From Metallyticus violacea (taxonomy: Eukaryota; Arthropoda; Insecta; Mantodea; Metallyticidae), in NCBI GenBank assembly GCA_030762175.1, contig CM060833.1:71215501-71279500 (forward strand): 64,000 nt of DNA, read 5' to 3'. A program made the position numbers and the translations under genes. Of the stretch, positions 33,205 through 44,661 are shown piece by piece; the first letter of the stretch is position 1, and the number at the start of each line of letters is the position of its first letter. Below the pieces are notes generated by a model. The model did not search any database. It was not told the DNA's origin and saw only the letters and a list, made by a program, of their open reading frames with translations.

Positions 33205-35559
33205 GAACCAGAGGAACCAACATATGTATCCGACTTAGCTAATCACACGCCGACATATTAAACATAGCGTTACTAAAGGAAATCACTATAGAAATAAATA
33301 CCACCGTTCTTCATGCTTCAACTCCAGATCACTATCCGGTTCTGCTGCAACTAGAAGCCTCACCTAGATATAATTACAACTTTACAAATTGGGAGGCTTT
33401 CCCGTACACAGTCGACGGCATATTACAGAAATAAACATAGATTCTCACGAAAACTATGACAACGCCATCTTGCAGGCCACTGAAAACTGCGTGCCACTAT
33501 GCTATCGCCCGTCTAATTCAGCGAGTTTTCCTCGCGACATTAAAGTTGCCACCCATGAACGGAACCGTCTAGGCGTAAATGGCAGCGTACTAGAAATCTA
33601 ATTCATTACAATGAATATCACACCTGCAGGAAAATGCAAATGAACTAATGAGGGAATACATTAGAAACCAGTGGAATGAGTAACTTGAAAATGTTAACCC
33701 ACAACAACACACTATATGGAGAACCGCTAAATGTTCACGTGCAACTATAGCAACCGCTCCATACGGCCAACGGTATTGCCGAAATCTCCCTGGTCAAAGC
33801 CAAAGTGTTTGCAGACGCTCTAGCGGACGCCTTCACGCCGAACACTGACTGCGACATGGCATTTGCTAGCCACGTGGAAGAAGTGCGGCCAATCGGGACA
33901 ACTCGCACTCACAACAAAACTAGAAAACCAACCCTGTGAAATTAAATGGCTCGTTAGCCATACCGACTAGAAAAGGGCCAGGCCAAGATAAAATACCGAA
34001 CACTGTCTTAAAACATTTACCAAAGCGGGAGCTTGCACTGCTTGTGGACATATACAACTACACGGGCGTGTCCCACCCAAATGGAAACAAGCAAAAATCC
34101 TGCTCTTTCCCAAACCAAGAAAGGGTCAATCCATACCCACGAACTACAAGCCAATTAGCCTCTTAAACACACTGAGCAAGGTACTAGAGAAAATCATCCT
34201 AAAAAGAACAAATTCACAACTAATTAAAAACAATATAATCATCTCTGAAAATATGCATTCAGAGTTCACCACTCAACCGCAATACAATTACTATGCATGA
34301 CAGAGAACACAACACGAGGCTTCAATACCAGCGGGTCAAATGGCACAGTCTTCTTGGATATTGAGCGAGCTTTTGACAAAGTCTGGCACGCAGGGCTAAT
34401 TAAGAAACTGGTTACATATAATTTCTCAGACTTGCTCATAGCATTAACTACAGACTACCTCACAAATCGCACATTTCGATCAAATGTTGGCAGCACCCTC
34501 TCTTCCTGTCGACCTATCAAAGTAGGGGTACCGCAGGGAAGCGTACTTGGGCCCACCCTGTTCAATATCTACTTCAACGATATGCCCGATTTCATCAGCG
34601 CTGACAAATTCATATATGCCGATTACACAACACAATCAACAACCCCACGCATAATTCACATGAGGTTACAAAATGCCCTAATACCCTCGAACCTTGGTTA
34701 GAGAAATGGAGAATTAAAGTAAACACTAAAAATGCGAAGTAATTATATTCGCTAAACCACTGAAGCATCGTTGTGAGAGGCATGTGCTACCAGTGTTAAT
34801 GTTCAAAGGAGAACCAATCGTATGGAAGGCCAAAGCAACCTATTTAGGGGTAATTATGGACCATGACCTCACATGGAAACACCATATCAACACAGGCAGA
34901 GCCAAATCAAATGCATAGCTAAATAAATGTGTCCAATTATCAATGACAACAGCTGGCTCCAGTTAGGCATGGGACTAACACTATATAAAGCACCATCAGA
35001 CCTATTTTAACATATGCAGCCCCAGTTTGGGATATACTGCCAAAACACCTCCACAGGCTACAAAATCGCATCCTGAGAATAATAACCAAGTCCCACCGAT
35101 AGCACCGGCATACTTACTACACGAGAACTAAAAATACACACAATAGAAGAATTCATTACGCACCTCAGCTTTAATCTTTACAAAAACAAGAATAGAAATC
35201 ACAAGAAACTAATTCAAAAACTAGGAGAATGAGAAACCACTATCGACAAATATCACTATTTGACAGAACAATTGGCCTGGAGGCGCCGGAAAGAGATATC
35301 CAGGAATATCTGGAGTAACTAGTTAACATCCCCTAGCCATAGCACGCTGACACAATTCACAACCACCAGCACACTGGCAAAGATCACAACCACAACAATC
35401 CACAGTTGCCCTCTCAAAGTCCTTGTGCTACCACGCCAAGGCCCCTCACAGCGACGCATAAGGTAGACGCCCCTTGGTTCGCCTACAACAGACTATGCAT
35501 ACTCACTAACACCCTGAACCACAACACAAATATATCATTATTATTAAGCACACCTTAAA

Positions 35560-35812
35560 AACTAGGATTAAGATCTACAGATAACACTAACGAATACTTC
35601 TAGGTTAATATGTTTTATATTTGTGAATTCTAGGATTAGCAACTGCAAATAACACTAATAAATACTCTTAGGTTAATATGTTTTATATATCTAGCATTAG
35701 GAACTACAAATGAATACTTCTTAGCCCAATATGTTGTACATAAAAAAAAAAACCATAGGACTAGCAACTAACACTAATGAATAGTTCTAATTGTTAATAT
35801 GTTCTAGCGACT
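35560..35812 (+). repeat. four ~60-bp tandem repeats in the LINE 3' UTR
   Basis: Units start at about 35563 (CTAGGATTAAGATCTACAGA), 35631 (CTAGGATTAGCAACTGCAAA), 35692 (CTAGCATTAGGAACTACAAA) and 35753 (CATAGGACTAGCAACTAACA). Each contains AATACT..TAGGTTAATATGTT or a close variant. Lengths are 58-68 bp. Confidence 0.85.
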
Positions 35813-35819
35813 TGGCTCA

Positions 35820-36410
35820 CTAAGCTACGAATGAATGACACGATGAGGCCTTAAGAGGTAGGGTAACACATATCACAATGAATGCTAGCATATAAAATGA
35901 CTAGTTAATTCATGCACACTTACAGCATTAACAACTAACGGCAACTCCAAACACCAATAACAGTAGGCGCATGCCACTTCTCTTCACCTTTACCTCGAGT
36001 CCAACCTGCTGCTTAGCGCATTTGCCAACCTCTAATCCCGCGGGGACGCTCTGGGCCTTTGGTCAAGTGCGTCTCCCGGAAAAACAGCACGCCTATCCTC
36101 TTGCATGCACGCATGCGAGCCCTTCATCTACCTCCACTAAATTCCGGGGTGCAATAGCGGTACCCGAACACTACTCTCCTTTCACTCCCTGCATGTTATT
36201 ATTACTAATAGCACTTGTAAAATTTTTCTTGGTTGATCGCCACCGTGGAGGGGCGAGGTGGCGCCTCTTCTCGCTCTCCCTGCGAGGGTGGGCTTTAAAA
36301 AAAATGGGAGCAAATGCCTCGCCCATACCTACTACCAGTTTCACAGGTCGGTCGGCCTGACCTAACACAGGCTTACTCTTCGTTAACCAGCGAAGGACCA
36401 GAGCATTTAG
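35820..36410 (+). other. probable distal LINE 3' UTR or unknown GC-rich sequence
   Basis: Lies between the tandem-repeat 3' UTR and the right half of repeat G. It becomes GC-rich after 35990 and contains GATCGCCACCGTGGAGGGGC. A 129-codon frame (35971-36360) has no recognised domain. The end of the LINE cannot be fixed because no A-tail is clear apart from a short A-run at 36297. Confidence 0.35.
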
Positions 36411-36620
36411 GGAGCTCTCCCTGCGACAAACAACGCTTGAGGACTCAATCTCTACCAGCATGGTACACGCCTGAAGCACTCCCAAGTGGCACACTGTGGG
36501 TTAAGACACCATCTGCCCCGTAGAGTCCAACCCATCCGGACACTCCCCGAAGGGTGGGGCTCGAATAATCCAGCCCTGCGTTCTTCTAGTAACGTCAGCC
36601 ACTCAGGGTCTGTAAAACAT
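36411..36620. repeat. GC-rich repeat G, right segment
   Basis: Matches 53690-53930 in the same orientation: GGTACACGCC..GCACTCCC, CCAACCCATCCGGACACTCC, GGGGCTCGAATAATCC, CTTCTAGTAACGTCAG and CACTCAGGGTC. Together with 32700-32800 it appears to be one element split by the LINE. Confidence 0.65.
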
Positions 36621-36731
36621 TCTCAAATATTTAAAGAAGCTGTTGTATGCTTGTGTGAGCATCTCTCTATGATACTCGCAGAAAAACACAGCAGGTTGGT
36701 TCATAGTTAATTAGGTTGCCCTGAACTTAAG

Positions 36732-37019
36732 ACCGCCACGGGTGGCCGAGGTCGTTAAGTCTCGTTAAGTCTCGCACTCGTGAGCGGGAGGTCTGGGTTC
36801 GAATACCGCCAGGACCGTCCTTCCTGACTGAGGTTTTTTCCAGGTTTTCCTCAGTCCTCATAAATGGCAAATGCCGAGGAGGTACCCTAAACTTAGGCCT
36901 GGAACAATTCCTTCCATAAAATCCTTTCCCAATATATCATTTCATCTCATGTATCATCAGTGTCTATCGCCTGTGGTGCCTCTGTAGCAAAAACGGGCGT
37001 TAAACACTATTCATTCATT
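36732..37019 (+). mobile_element. SINE family B, full length, with 13-bp target-site duplication
   Basis: Flanked by CCCTGAACTTAAG at 36719-36731 and 37020-37032. The head is ACCGCCACGGGTGGCCGAGG with a CGTTAAGTCT duplication in the A-box/D-arm region, and the B box is GGTTCGAATACC. The body includes CAGGTTTTCCTCAGTCCTCA and AGGTACCCTAAACTTAGGCC. The tail includes GCCTGTGGTGCCTCTGTAGC and GGGCGTTAAACACTATTCAT. This copy defines the family ends in this window (288 bp). Confidence 0.95.
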
Positions 37020-37039
37020 CCCTGAACTTAAGTATGAAG

Positions 37040-39010
37040 TAATTGTGTTTTAAATAGTCCTTTTGAGGCCTGTGAATTGCGCTGCTTCATAAAGGAGATT
37101 AAATAAGAAAACATAAAATTTGCTACTAGGGGCCCCGTGTGTTAATGTTACCTTACGCTTCTGCGGGCTAAGGGAAAAGCAGCAGCAGCACAACAACAAA
37201 AGCTTCGATAGATAGTAAACAATACTTATTAGAACTGTGCCCTCCGGTTTTTTTCCCTGCCCGCTTTAGCCTGCTGTACTGTACATTGAGCTAAGAAGAT
37301 GACTAATTTGTTCTAAAATTACCAGAAGATCACAATAAATGTTAAATGTATGCTGATAAAGATTCATTTTATATGTAATTGTTTGTTTTTCATATAGTAT
37401 AATACTTTAGTTCTTACATATAGTTATCGCAACTTACTTCAGCCAATACAATTAAGATAAAGTGAATAGTTTGGAAGAAGAAAACTTTTCTGGGAACTTA
37501 ACCGATATCGATCGAGATTCCAACCTCGGCAAGACTGAAGTCACTTGGTAAAGCACATTACTTTGAACTCGCCTGTTACTTAAGACATCACATGAACCCA
37601 TACGCATGTAGAGTCCCTAACAGAACTTACGTCCGATGCAATGGCACGCAACTAGACTCTTATAATGCATCAAGTTGGCATCACATTATCTACTACGGTG
37701 AGAGGGAGGCGCAGGAAGGGATAATTATCGATCAAAGGTGTGCTCAAACATAAACACATCACCTGGCTGAGCTTTGAACTCAAAACATACATTCAGCCTT
37801 TTGGTAACAACGATATATGTAACCGATAGAAATATGGCACTGAATGCTTTATACACCAGATATTTACAACATATTTTTCATACATATTGCGGAACATTTT
37901 AGAGAAACTATTTAACAGTTTCTGTGCCTATAATTACAATCATCGATGTCACCATTGCAACATTCTGTAACAATGTCACTGCAGGTGGAATAAGCGCTCC
38001 TATTGCTGGAAAACATATGAAGGCATCCACGAACGTATCTCATTGATGGAAATAATATCAAGAACGAGGATATCTAAAAGGAAAACCACGGGCTGAAGAT
38101 TCAGAACAAGTTACTGCAAGACAACAACTGCTGAGAGAATTTTAAGCGTTCGTACCACTTTCTATGATTGCTATTTGATGGCAGGATATTAGGACAGTTA
38201 TGAAACATATATTAACAGAAGCTTACTAAGTAAATGCATTACATTTTGCCAGAAATATTATAAATATCTACGGGAAATGTTATCTTTTCATACAAGAAAG
38301 TTTTCTGCAACTCCACCTTGAACCTGTACAAGTATTTCGTTCTATTGAGTTCACGAGGCTCCAGTCAGAATGTGTAGCATGGAGATATCACAGTGAACTC
38401 GTTTATATACTATTTAGGGGCGGATTTCTAGGTCAGGAAGAGATCTTCCACGGGAAACCTAGGGCATTCGAATTTTCAGCAATATGACTACTACGGCAAG
38501 AGACCGAAACGAATTTATCCTAAATATGTTGACATCCAAACAGCGCGGTTGAACTCAGAATTTAATTTCCTTTTAAAGTTAATGATGGCATTAGTCGAAT
38601 TATCTTGTCATTAGTCATAAGACTGGATAATATTTAAAAGCAAGTCGTAAAGATTAATATTCATTATTGGTTTTGAATTAATAAAACGGCTTCTGAATTG
38701 ATACATTAACATTTAAATGAATAATGAATTTTAATACAATTAATAGTGAAAGAAATTTATAACAAAAAATTAATTACAGAAACATAACGAATTGCGTATT
38801 AAAACTGCAACCTTATTGTATATTTCATATTTACAATCCATCCCAATGTTAATTTTAAAGAAAAAATTACACAGACACAACTAATTAATGTTAAGTATCT
38901 CTAGATTTACTTACCATCAAATATCTATTTATTTTTGCAACTTATAGTTATTTTATTTTAAAGAAAAAGTATATATCGTTCATTTTTATATTTGTTTCCA
39001 GTTTTTTGCC
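37040..39010. other. no recognised gene
   Basis: No transposon or exon identified. A segment near 37510-37580 has a tRNA-like look on the minus strand (GAGGTTGGAATCTCG) but no convincing fold was worked out. Confidence 0.4.
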
Positions 39011-39016
39011 TATATA

Positions 39017-39690
39017 CAGGATGCGGAAAACCAATGTGCAGAAAATTATGGAGTGGAAGGGCAGTACCACACTAAGCATTTTGAGGAAAGGAACATGGGG
39101 TCGCAGATGCCGTATAATAACAGGAGCACTGCATCATCATAATTGAAACCTGACGTTATGAAACATATTCATTTGTCAGTCAAAATGAAATATAACTCAC
39201 ACAACAAACGTGTACGTATTTTCTCAACTAATGAGTACTGGTACACAACGAGAAACTAAATATCCCATGCGCGTATTTAATTGATGTACCGTGAGGCCAC
39301 CGCGCCCGATCCATCTGTAAACAAATGTTCTATTTAGGCGATTTCGAGTTGTAAGTGAAAAAATGTGCAGGGGAGACGTCGTGTTGGAACCACAAGTTTC
39401 GCCTAATTTTAAGACAAAAAAATCATCCAGTAGGCTTCAAAACATAAATGCTGCATTGAACATCAGACACACCTAGTGACAGTGACTAGTACTGTACAAG
39501 TGTGTGTTTTGTTTACCTCTGACAAGCCACAAACAAGTTTCACAATCTGACACTAACATGACGGATTTAATGTTGAGGTATATAGTGCAGTAAAGAAGCT
39601 TCTGCGATCTCTTGTTCCTATCCTCAAAATGCTTAGTTTGTACTGCTTTTCCACTCTACAATTTTCTGCACTTTGTTTTTTCCCAGCCAG
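39017..39690. mobile_element. 674-bp non-autonomous DNA transposon with ~87-bp terminal inverted repeats
   Basis: Left end CAGGATGCGGAAAACCAATG and right end (reverse) CTGGCTGGGAAAAAACAAAG both continue into GTGCAGAAAATT..GGAGTGGAA.. and CTAAGCATTTTGAGGA.. for about 87 bp. TA dinucleotides flank both ends (39015-39016, 39691-39692), consistent with the Tc1/mariner superfamily. The interior has no transposase frame, so it must have been mobilised in trans. Confidence 0.85.
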
Positions 39691-39699
39691 TATTTTGTA

Positions 39700-40360
39700 C
39701 AACTCATACAGTGACATTTTCTGTTGCACAATACATCTAAGTCGTTTGAACTAACATCTGGTTTGATTAAAATTTCGCTTTAGAGTGACATCTTTTGAAA
39801 CCTTGCCTCCAGACAGGGATTACAGAACGACTACCGCAAGCAGTGATTTTTCTTCTGCTGCGACACAAGTGAAATGCACTTTTCAGGACAGACTGCAAAA
39901 GTTTCTTGTGTACTTATATTGATTCGCACATTTTCAAAAATGTATAATCCTTTATTAAGGTAAAAATAAACATCAACTCGGCCACGATCAGCCTCTGAAA
40001 TTGAGACCCTTGCAGTGTCACCAATATTTACCAGGAAAAGATTTTATCTATTTTCTTCTTCACTTGAATACATATATAACCTTTGGCTGAAGTCCCATAT
40101 TCATCTACGGTTTGTGTTTTCTTCGTTATTGTATTTTATTCTCAAGAACCTTTATAATACTTGAATCATTTCATCTTCCGTGTGAGTTGAATTCACTCAC
40201 TTCTTTAAGACTCTGCGAAGATAACTCAACTTCGAAGAGATCTTGCGACGTGCATTCAGTACAAACGCTCATATTATGTTCGACCGTCTTCAACTTAGCA
40301 AAAATTTATCCGTCATTAAGTAGAGTGAAAAATACAAGTGTAACGTTTATCCCACAATAA
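39700..40360. other. no recognised feature
   Basis: Nothing identified. Confidence 0.45.
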
Positions 40361-40362
40361 TA

Positions 40363-41815
40363 CGAGGTGGTATTCAGACTATTCCGGACTGGTGCTGGCA
40401 TCTGGTCAAAAACTTACTTTGAGACTAATGACCTCCATCACCCTCGAGGTAGTTCCATTCCACACGTATACACCAGTTCCAGCGATTCTGCCATTTTCCA
40501 AGTGCATCTTGGAAGTCATGCTATTTGAGGGTGTTTAGCACAGACAGCGTTTCTTCTTGAATCCTCTCATTTGTGCCGAATCGACATTTTTCAACTTCAT
40601 TTTCAGTTTGGGGAATAGAGCGAAGTTGCAGGGTGCCAAATCAGGCGGTTACGGTGGGTGGGGGACAACCGTCTTGTTTTTCGTCAAAAAGTTCCTAGTG
40701 AACAGGGATTGTGACAGGGTGCATTATCTTCTTCTTCTTCTTCTTCTTCTTCTTCTTCTTCTTCTTCTTCTTCTTCTTCTTTTACGACGGTCTTTAATCT
40801 CAGGTCATCAGCGTGCCATTCTCTTCAGGGCGCGAAGCGGCCGACAGATTTTGCTCAGATGTCTCTTCTTTCAGGCTTGAGGTTCTTTTTCGTGCCATAA
40901 AAAATGTACTTCCCTTCCGAAGGAAGCCATGCTTGCGATTTTTACGCCCGAAAAAATCCATCGATCTTGGCCGCGAGCTTGGTTTTAGAAGGTAAATATG
41001 GTTACCACTACAACACCAGGACTGACTGCGCATTGTCGTGATGCAACAGCCAGTTCCCTCGGGCCGTCGTCTCCGCACATTTTCACGGAGGCATCGCAAA
41101 AACGTCACAGTAGTACGTGGAATACACTGTTTCATTTGGTGGGACGAATTCTTTGTACACAATCCCCTTGGTATCAAAGGAAATGAGGATCATGCTCTTG
41201 ACTTTGCTCTTCACTTGTCTCGCTTTTTAGGTCTTGGTAAGTTCGGGCTCTTCCACTGGGGGGTTGTTGTTTTGTCTCTGGATTATAAGCGTACATGCAG
41301 CTCTCGTCGCCAGTGATGACCCTGGACGAGAAGGTTGGGTCATCGGATACGGCTTGACGAAGCTCCATGCAAACTTCAACACGCTGCGCCTTCTGATCAG
41401 CAGTCAGGATCCTTGGCACAAATTTTGCGGCGACACGATGCATGCCCAATTCATCAGTTAAAATTCGTTGGCATGTCCCATAACCAATTCCCACTTCATG
41501 AGCAAGATCTTAAATGGTTCGACGTCAATCCTCACGAACGAGGTGTTGAACTTTGGCAACAATGTCAGGCATTGTGCAGCTGACGCGCCTACCGGTGTGA
41601 GTATCGTTTTAATAGCTGTACGGCCAGCCCTGAACCGAGCATGCCACTCAAACATATGTGAACGGCTCATGCTTTGTCCCTCGAATACTTGATGAATCAT
41701 TGCGAGGGTCTCCGTAGTATTTATCCTGAGATTTTCTCAGAATTTGATGCACACTCTCTGTTCTAATCTTGGATCCCTCGTAAAATCGCTACACCTACAT
41801 AGAGTATCATGAAAC
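40363..41815 (-). mobile_element. mariner transposon, transposase decayed, interrupted by SINE A
   Basis: The minus-strand N-terminus reads RVCIKF (about 41745) then AMIHQVFEGQSMSRSHMFEW and HARFRAGRTAIK. The middle part (41494-41174) reads IGYGTCQRILTDELGMHRVA, FVPRILTADQKAQRVEVCME and VITGDESCMYAYNPETKQQ with the first catalytic Asp. GNWLLHHDNA (41059-41030) holds the second. The SINE sits exactly there. Beyond it the frame continues NAPCHNPCSLGTFWRKTR with stops. The left end (TA then CGAGGTGGTATTCAG, 40361 on) is mariner-like; the right end is lost next to a truncated SINE B. Confidence 0.88.
40729..41029 (-). mobile_element. SINE family A with a (GAA)n tail, inserted in the mariner catalytic motif
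   Basis: A 10-bp duplication with two differences (GTGCATTATC at 40719-40728, GCGCATTGTC at 41030-41039) flanks the copy. The tail is a long (TTC)n as seen on the plus strand (40729-40780), unlike the A-rich or AAATAAA tails of other copies. The family body and a tRNA-like head (reverse of GGTTACCATATTTACC) follow. The insertion splits the HDNAPCH codons. Confidence 0.88.
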
Positions 41816-41821
41816 GTACTT

Positions 41822-42046
41822 GAGTTCGAATACCGCCAGGACCGTCCTCCCTGACTGAGGTTTTTTCCAGGTTTTCCTCAGTCTTCATAAATGGCAAATG
41901 CCGGGGAGGTACCCTAAACTTAGGCCTGGAACGATTCCTTCCTTAAAAAAAATAAATCCTTTCCAAATATATCATCAGTGTCCATCGCCTGTGATGCCTC
42001 TGTAGCAAAAAAAGAAAGAAAAAAAAACGGGTGTTACACACTAGTA
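41822..42046 (+). repeat. SINE family B, 5'-truncated
   Basis: Starts inside the B box (GAGTTCGAATACCGCCAGGA) and continues with the body and the CTGTGATGCCTCTGTAGC tail to GGGTGTTACACACTA. The A box is missing. Confidence 0.9.
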
Positions 42047-42049
42047 ATG

Positions 42050-42920
42050 AAACATACTATAGAAGCTCAACATATCTACCCAGCCAGCTACATGAAACTT
42101 TAAACACTAACTCATCAGATGTGCTAGTGTTGCCACCTAGCGGGACAAAACTACTGCAACTACTGTCGAGATGGCAGCACCGAATATTGTGGCTACCACC
42201 TCGTAGTCTCACAAGGAGATCGTCGCATCCTCTCGTTTTAAGCGCTGTTCTTCATCGTTTGGACAAACCTAAACATTTTCAAGATTTACAGTTTTCAGTT
42301 TGCCTGCATGTAGATAAGAAGTGCCGATGAAAAGATGTACCCTGAAATAAAATACTGTAACTTTGACATCATTTCAAATGCCAAATTGTTCCACAAGAAT
42401 GCTTGTTAAACCTTCGGTTGGCTAATTTTTTGCCATTGTCTGATTAAGGAAAGGCAGGGGTCCTAAAAATACAATTCATTGCTGAAAACAACACAGGCCT
42501 TATAACCATACCTTTCGTCTAAAATGCTTGCCCCCCCCCCTTTTTTTTTTTTTTTGGCAGTGTGAACAAAACTTTAGATGTATCTAAAGAGATTCTTGTG
42601 TAACATTTTTGTTTCATTTTTTAGTTCAGATATCATCCAAAGCTTTCATCCAATACCGGCATCTTGTTAAAAGAAAGCTTGCAGACATCTATGGGAGGAT
42701 ATCGTTTTCAAATTATTGATTTATGGTGCACTATTATCAGATATTTTCCACTTTGCACCATTTGTTCTCACTTCTGTAGTTAAACTGACTGATCTTTGAT
42801 TAAGGATTTAATTTGAATGATTTAATATAAAAGTAATTTGAAAAATTCCTGGAATGACCATCAGATTGAAGCAGTAGTTCCAAATCAATTACCATATCAA
42901 ATCAGAGTTTGATTTTGATA
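42050..42920. other. no recognised gene
   Basis: A 99-codon frame (42031-42330, +) has no domain I can identify. A C-run and T-run lie at 42530-42555. Confidence 0.4.
42130..42143 (-). promoter_or_regulatory. CTCF-like motif
   Basis: CCGCTAGGTGGCAA on the minus strand resembles the core of the conserved CTCF recognition site. The surrounding sequence is not conserved with any repeat here. A single motif match only. Confidence 0.2.
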
Positions 42921-43090
42921 TGTGGTGTTTCGCTTGGAGAAGCATTGTAGAAGCCACCGCTTTTTGTTGCAGTGCAGACAAATGGTGTTGGAAAATGGCA
43001 AATATCGGACAGCGCGGTAATTGAATTCTTTGCGAAGAAGGATATGACAGCAGCAGAAATTCATAGAGACGTGACCAATATTCTAAGGCA

Positions 43091-43945
43091 GTGGTCCCCA
43101 AATGTTTTCGACTCGCGAAATCCCTTCAAAAATATCCGAGCTGAGCGAACCCCTTATTAATATACAAAATGTTTAACAACTAAATTAACCCAAAGTTGAT
43201 GTAGTTACGGTAAACCAGTCTACTTTACATCCGCTCCAAAAATGACGCAACGAAGCTCAAAATATTAAAAGCGCACAAATTCAAATAATTCTTCATTTAT
43301 TTTAAATGTATAATTAAACAGATAAGTTAATAACGCAACAGCAAATTTCTCTATTCTTTAATTCACATTTTAATCTAAACCAGACTCAAGGAATCACCTT
43401 TTTGATGTTATCAAAATATTTTATGTAGTGAGAAAATTCCACGCGAGTTTAAATTACAGTTAAAGGATTGTTTCAATATTTTAAACTAAACACTGCGTTA
43501 TTTTCAATGAACTTTAAAAGAACAGGTGAGTAAACAGTTCGCTCTGGATAGCACAGAGTTTTCAAATCAGGATCTACAGAAGTTGAAAGTGATGTAAGAC
43601 TACATTTAACTTCCGTTCCCTGACAGGAATCACCGTGTGTCCATTATTAAACTCTTCCGTTTATAAAAGACTAAGGAAACTACCCCTGTCACTACATTGT
43701 AAACGCTTGGCTCATTTCAAAGAACTGGAAACATTATGTCTAACACACGGTGGCCACAGTTAGATACTCTTTGTGTAAATTGCAATTATGTCATTACAAA
43801 AAAAAATATCGGCCGTTACAGAAACCCAAAATTTGGGAAGAGGACTCTTGGACTTCATCATCAAACATTTTAAGAGCATTTTAGAGGTCACACGTAGTAG
43901 TGATATCTTGGAAGGTGACTTCATAGCGGACAGCCAAAATGTGTC
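43091..43945. mobile_element. hAT-like non-coding element or fragment inside the mariner
   Basis: Begins CAGTGGTCCCCAAATGTTTT, then GACTCGCGAAATCCCTTC and GAGCGAACCCCTTATT. This is the style of a hAT terminal repeat widespread in animals (CAGTGGT..CCAAA). It interrupts the mariner coding region. I could not find a matching inverted right end, so the right limit is only where mariner similarity resumes. Confidence 0.5.
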
Positions 43946-44394
43946 ACCATAACGAAAATTGTGGAAAACAATGCACGATATGGTCGCCGATGAAAGATGA
44001 CAGAAATTGCCGAAGTCTCAGGTTCTTTGGCGAATGACTATTTACATTTTGACGGAAGAATTATGGATGAAAAGTTACCTGCAGGTTGGGTGTCGCAGCT
44101 TTTGAGCCCTGAATCAGAATGCAAATCTTTGAGCAAAATTATGGCCCGTTTTCAGAGAGATGCAGCTGCTTTTACCCATCGATTCGTGACCAGGGATTAA
44201 ATCACTACTACAGACAGCAAACAAAATGAGGAAGCATCATGATTCTTCACCGACAAAGAAAGTCAAATGTGTGAAGTCAGTCGGAAATATCATGACATCA
44301 GTTTTGTGGGATGCTAAAGACCCAGGTTTCCTACAGGTTGACTATCTTCCAAATGAAACGCGTATTACTGGAGCATACTTTGCTAACCATTTAG

Positions 44395-44661
44395 ACCGCC
44401 ACGGGTGGCTGAGATCGTTAAGGCGCAAACTCGTGAGCGGGATGTCTGGGTTTCGATTCCCACAGTCATCCGTGACTGAGTTTTTTTTTTTTTTTTTCAC
44501 GTTTTGCTCAGTCCTCATAAATGGCAAATGTCTAGGAGTACCCTAAACTTAGGCCTGGAACGCTTCCTTCCTTTAAAAAAAAAGTTATCGTTTCATCTCA
44601 TGTATCATCACTGTCCAACGTCTGTAATACTTCAGTGCTCAAAACGAGCGTTAAACACTAT
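44395..44661 (+). repeat. SINE family B inserted in the mariner
   Basis: Full head ACCGCCACGGGTGGCTGAGA and B box GGGTTTCGATTCC. The linker has a T-run at 44479-44496, then AAATGGCAAATGTCTAGGAG, and the tail CTCATGTATCATCACTGTCC...GAGCGTTAAACACTATA. Target-site duplication not obvious. Confidence 0.88.

Larger units (their letters stand above)
32806..35820 (+). mobile_element. Jockey-like LINE, 5'-truncated, frameshifted, interrupted by SINE A
   Basis: Endonuclease C-terminus: HYLWNCINPNSTGTKLLKYI (32815 on), then after the SINE EEPTYVSDLANHTPTY and TPDHYPVLLQLEASP. Reverse transcriptase: KGPGQDKIPNTVLKHLPKRE (33970), FLDIERAFDKVWHAGLIKKL (34349), VGVPQGSVLGPTLFNIYFND (34522) and a YADY box at 34614, where YADD is expected, so one catalytic Asp is lost. 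C-terminal blocks follow: ATYLGVIMDHDLTWKHHIN (34834) and RLQNRILRIITKSH (35055). At least three frameshifts. A 3' UTR with tandem repeats follows. Confidence 0.9.

Noticed and set aside
36171..36494. 107-codon minus-strand frame in the GC-rich LINE 3' flank
   Set aside because: Overlaps the opposite strand of LINE/repeat G sequence; GC-rich DNA yields long chance frames.
37505..37585. tRNA-like sequence on the minus strand with GAGGTTGGAATCTCG
   Set aside because: B box deviates from consensus and I could not form acceptor or D stems; no other copy.
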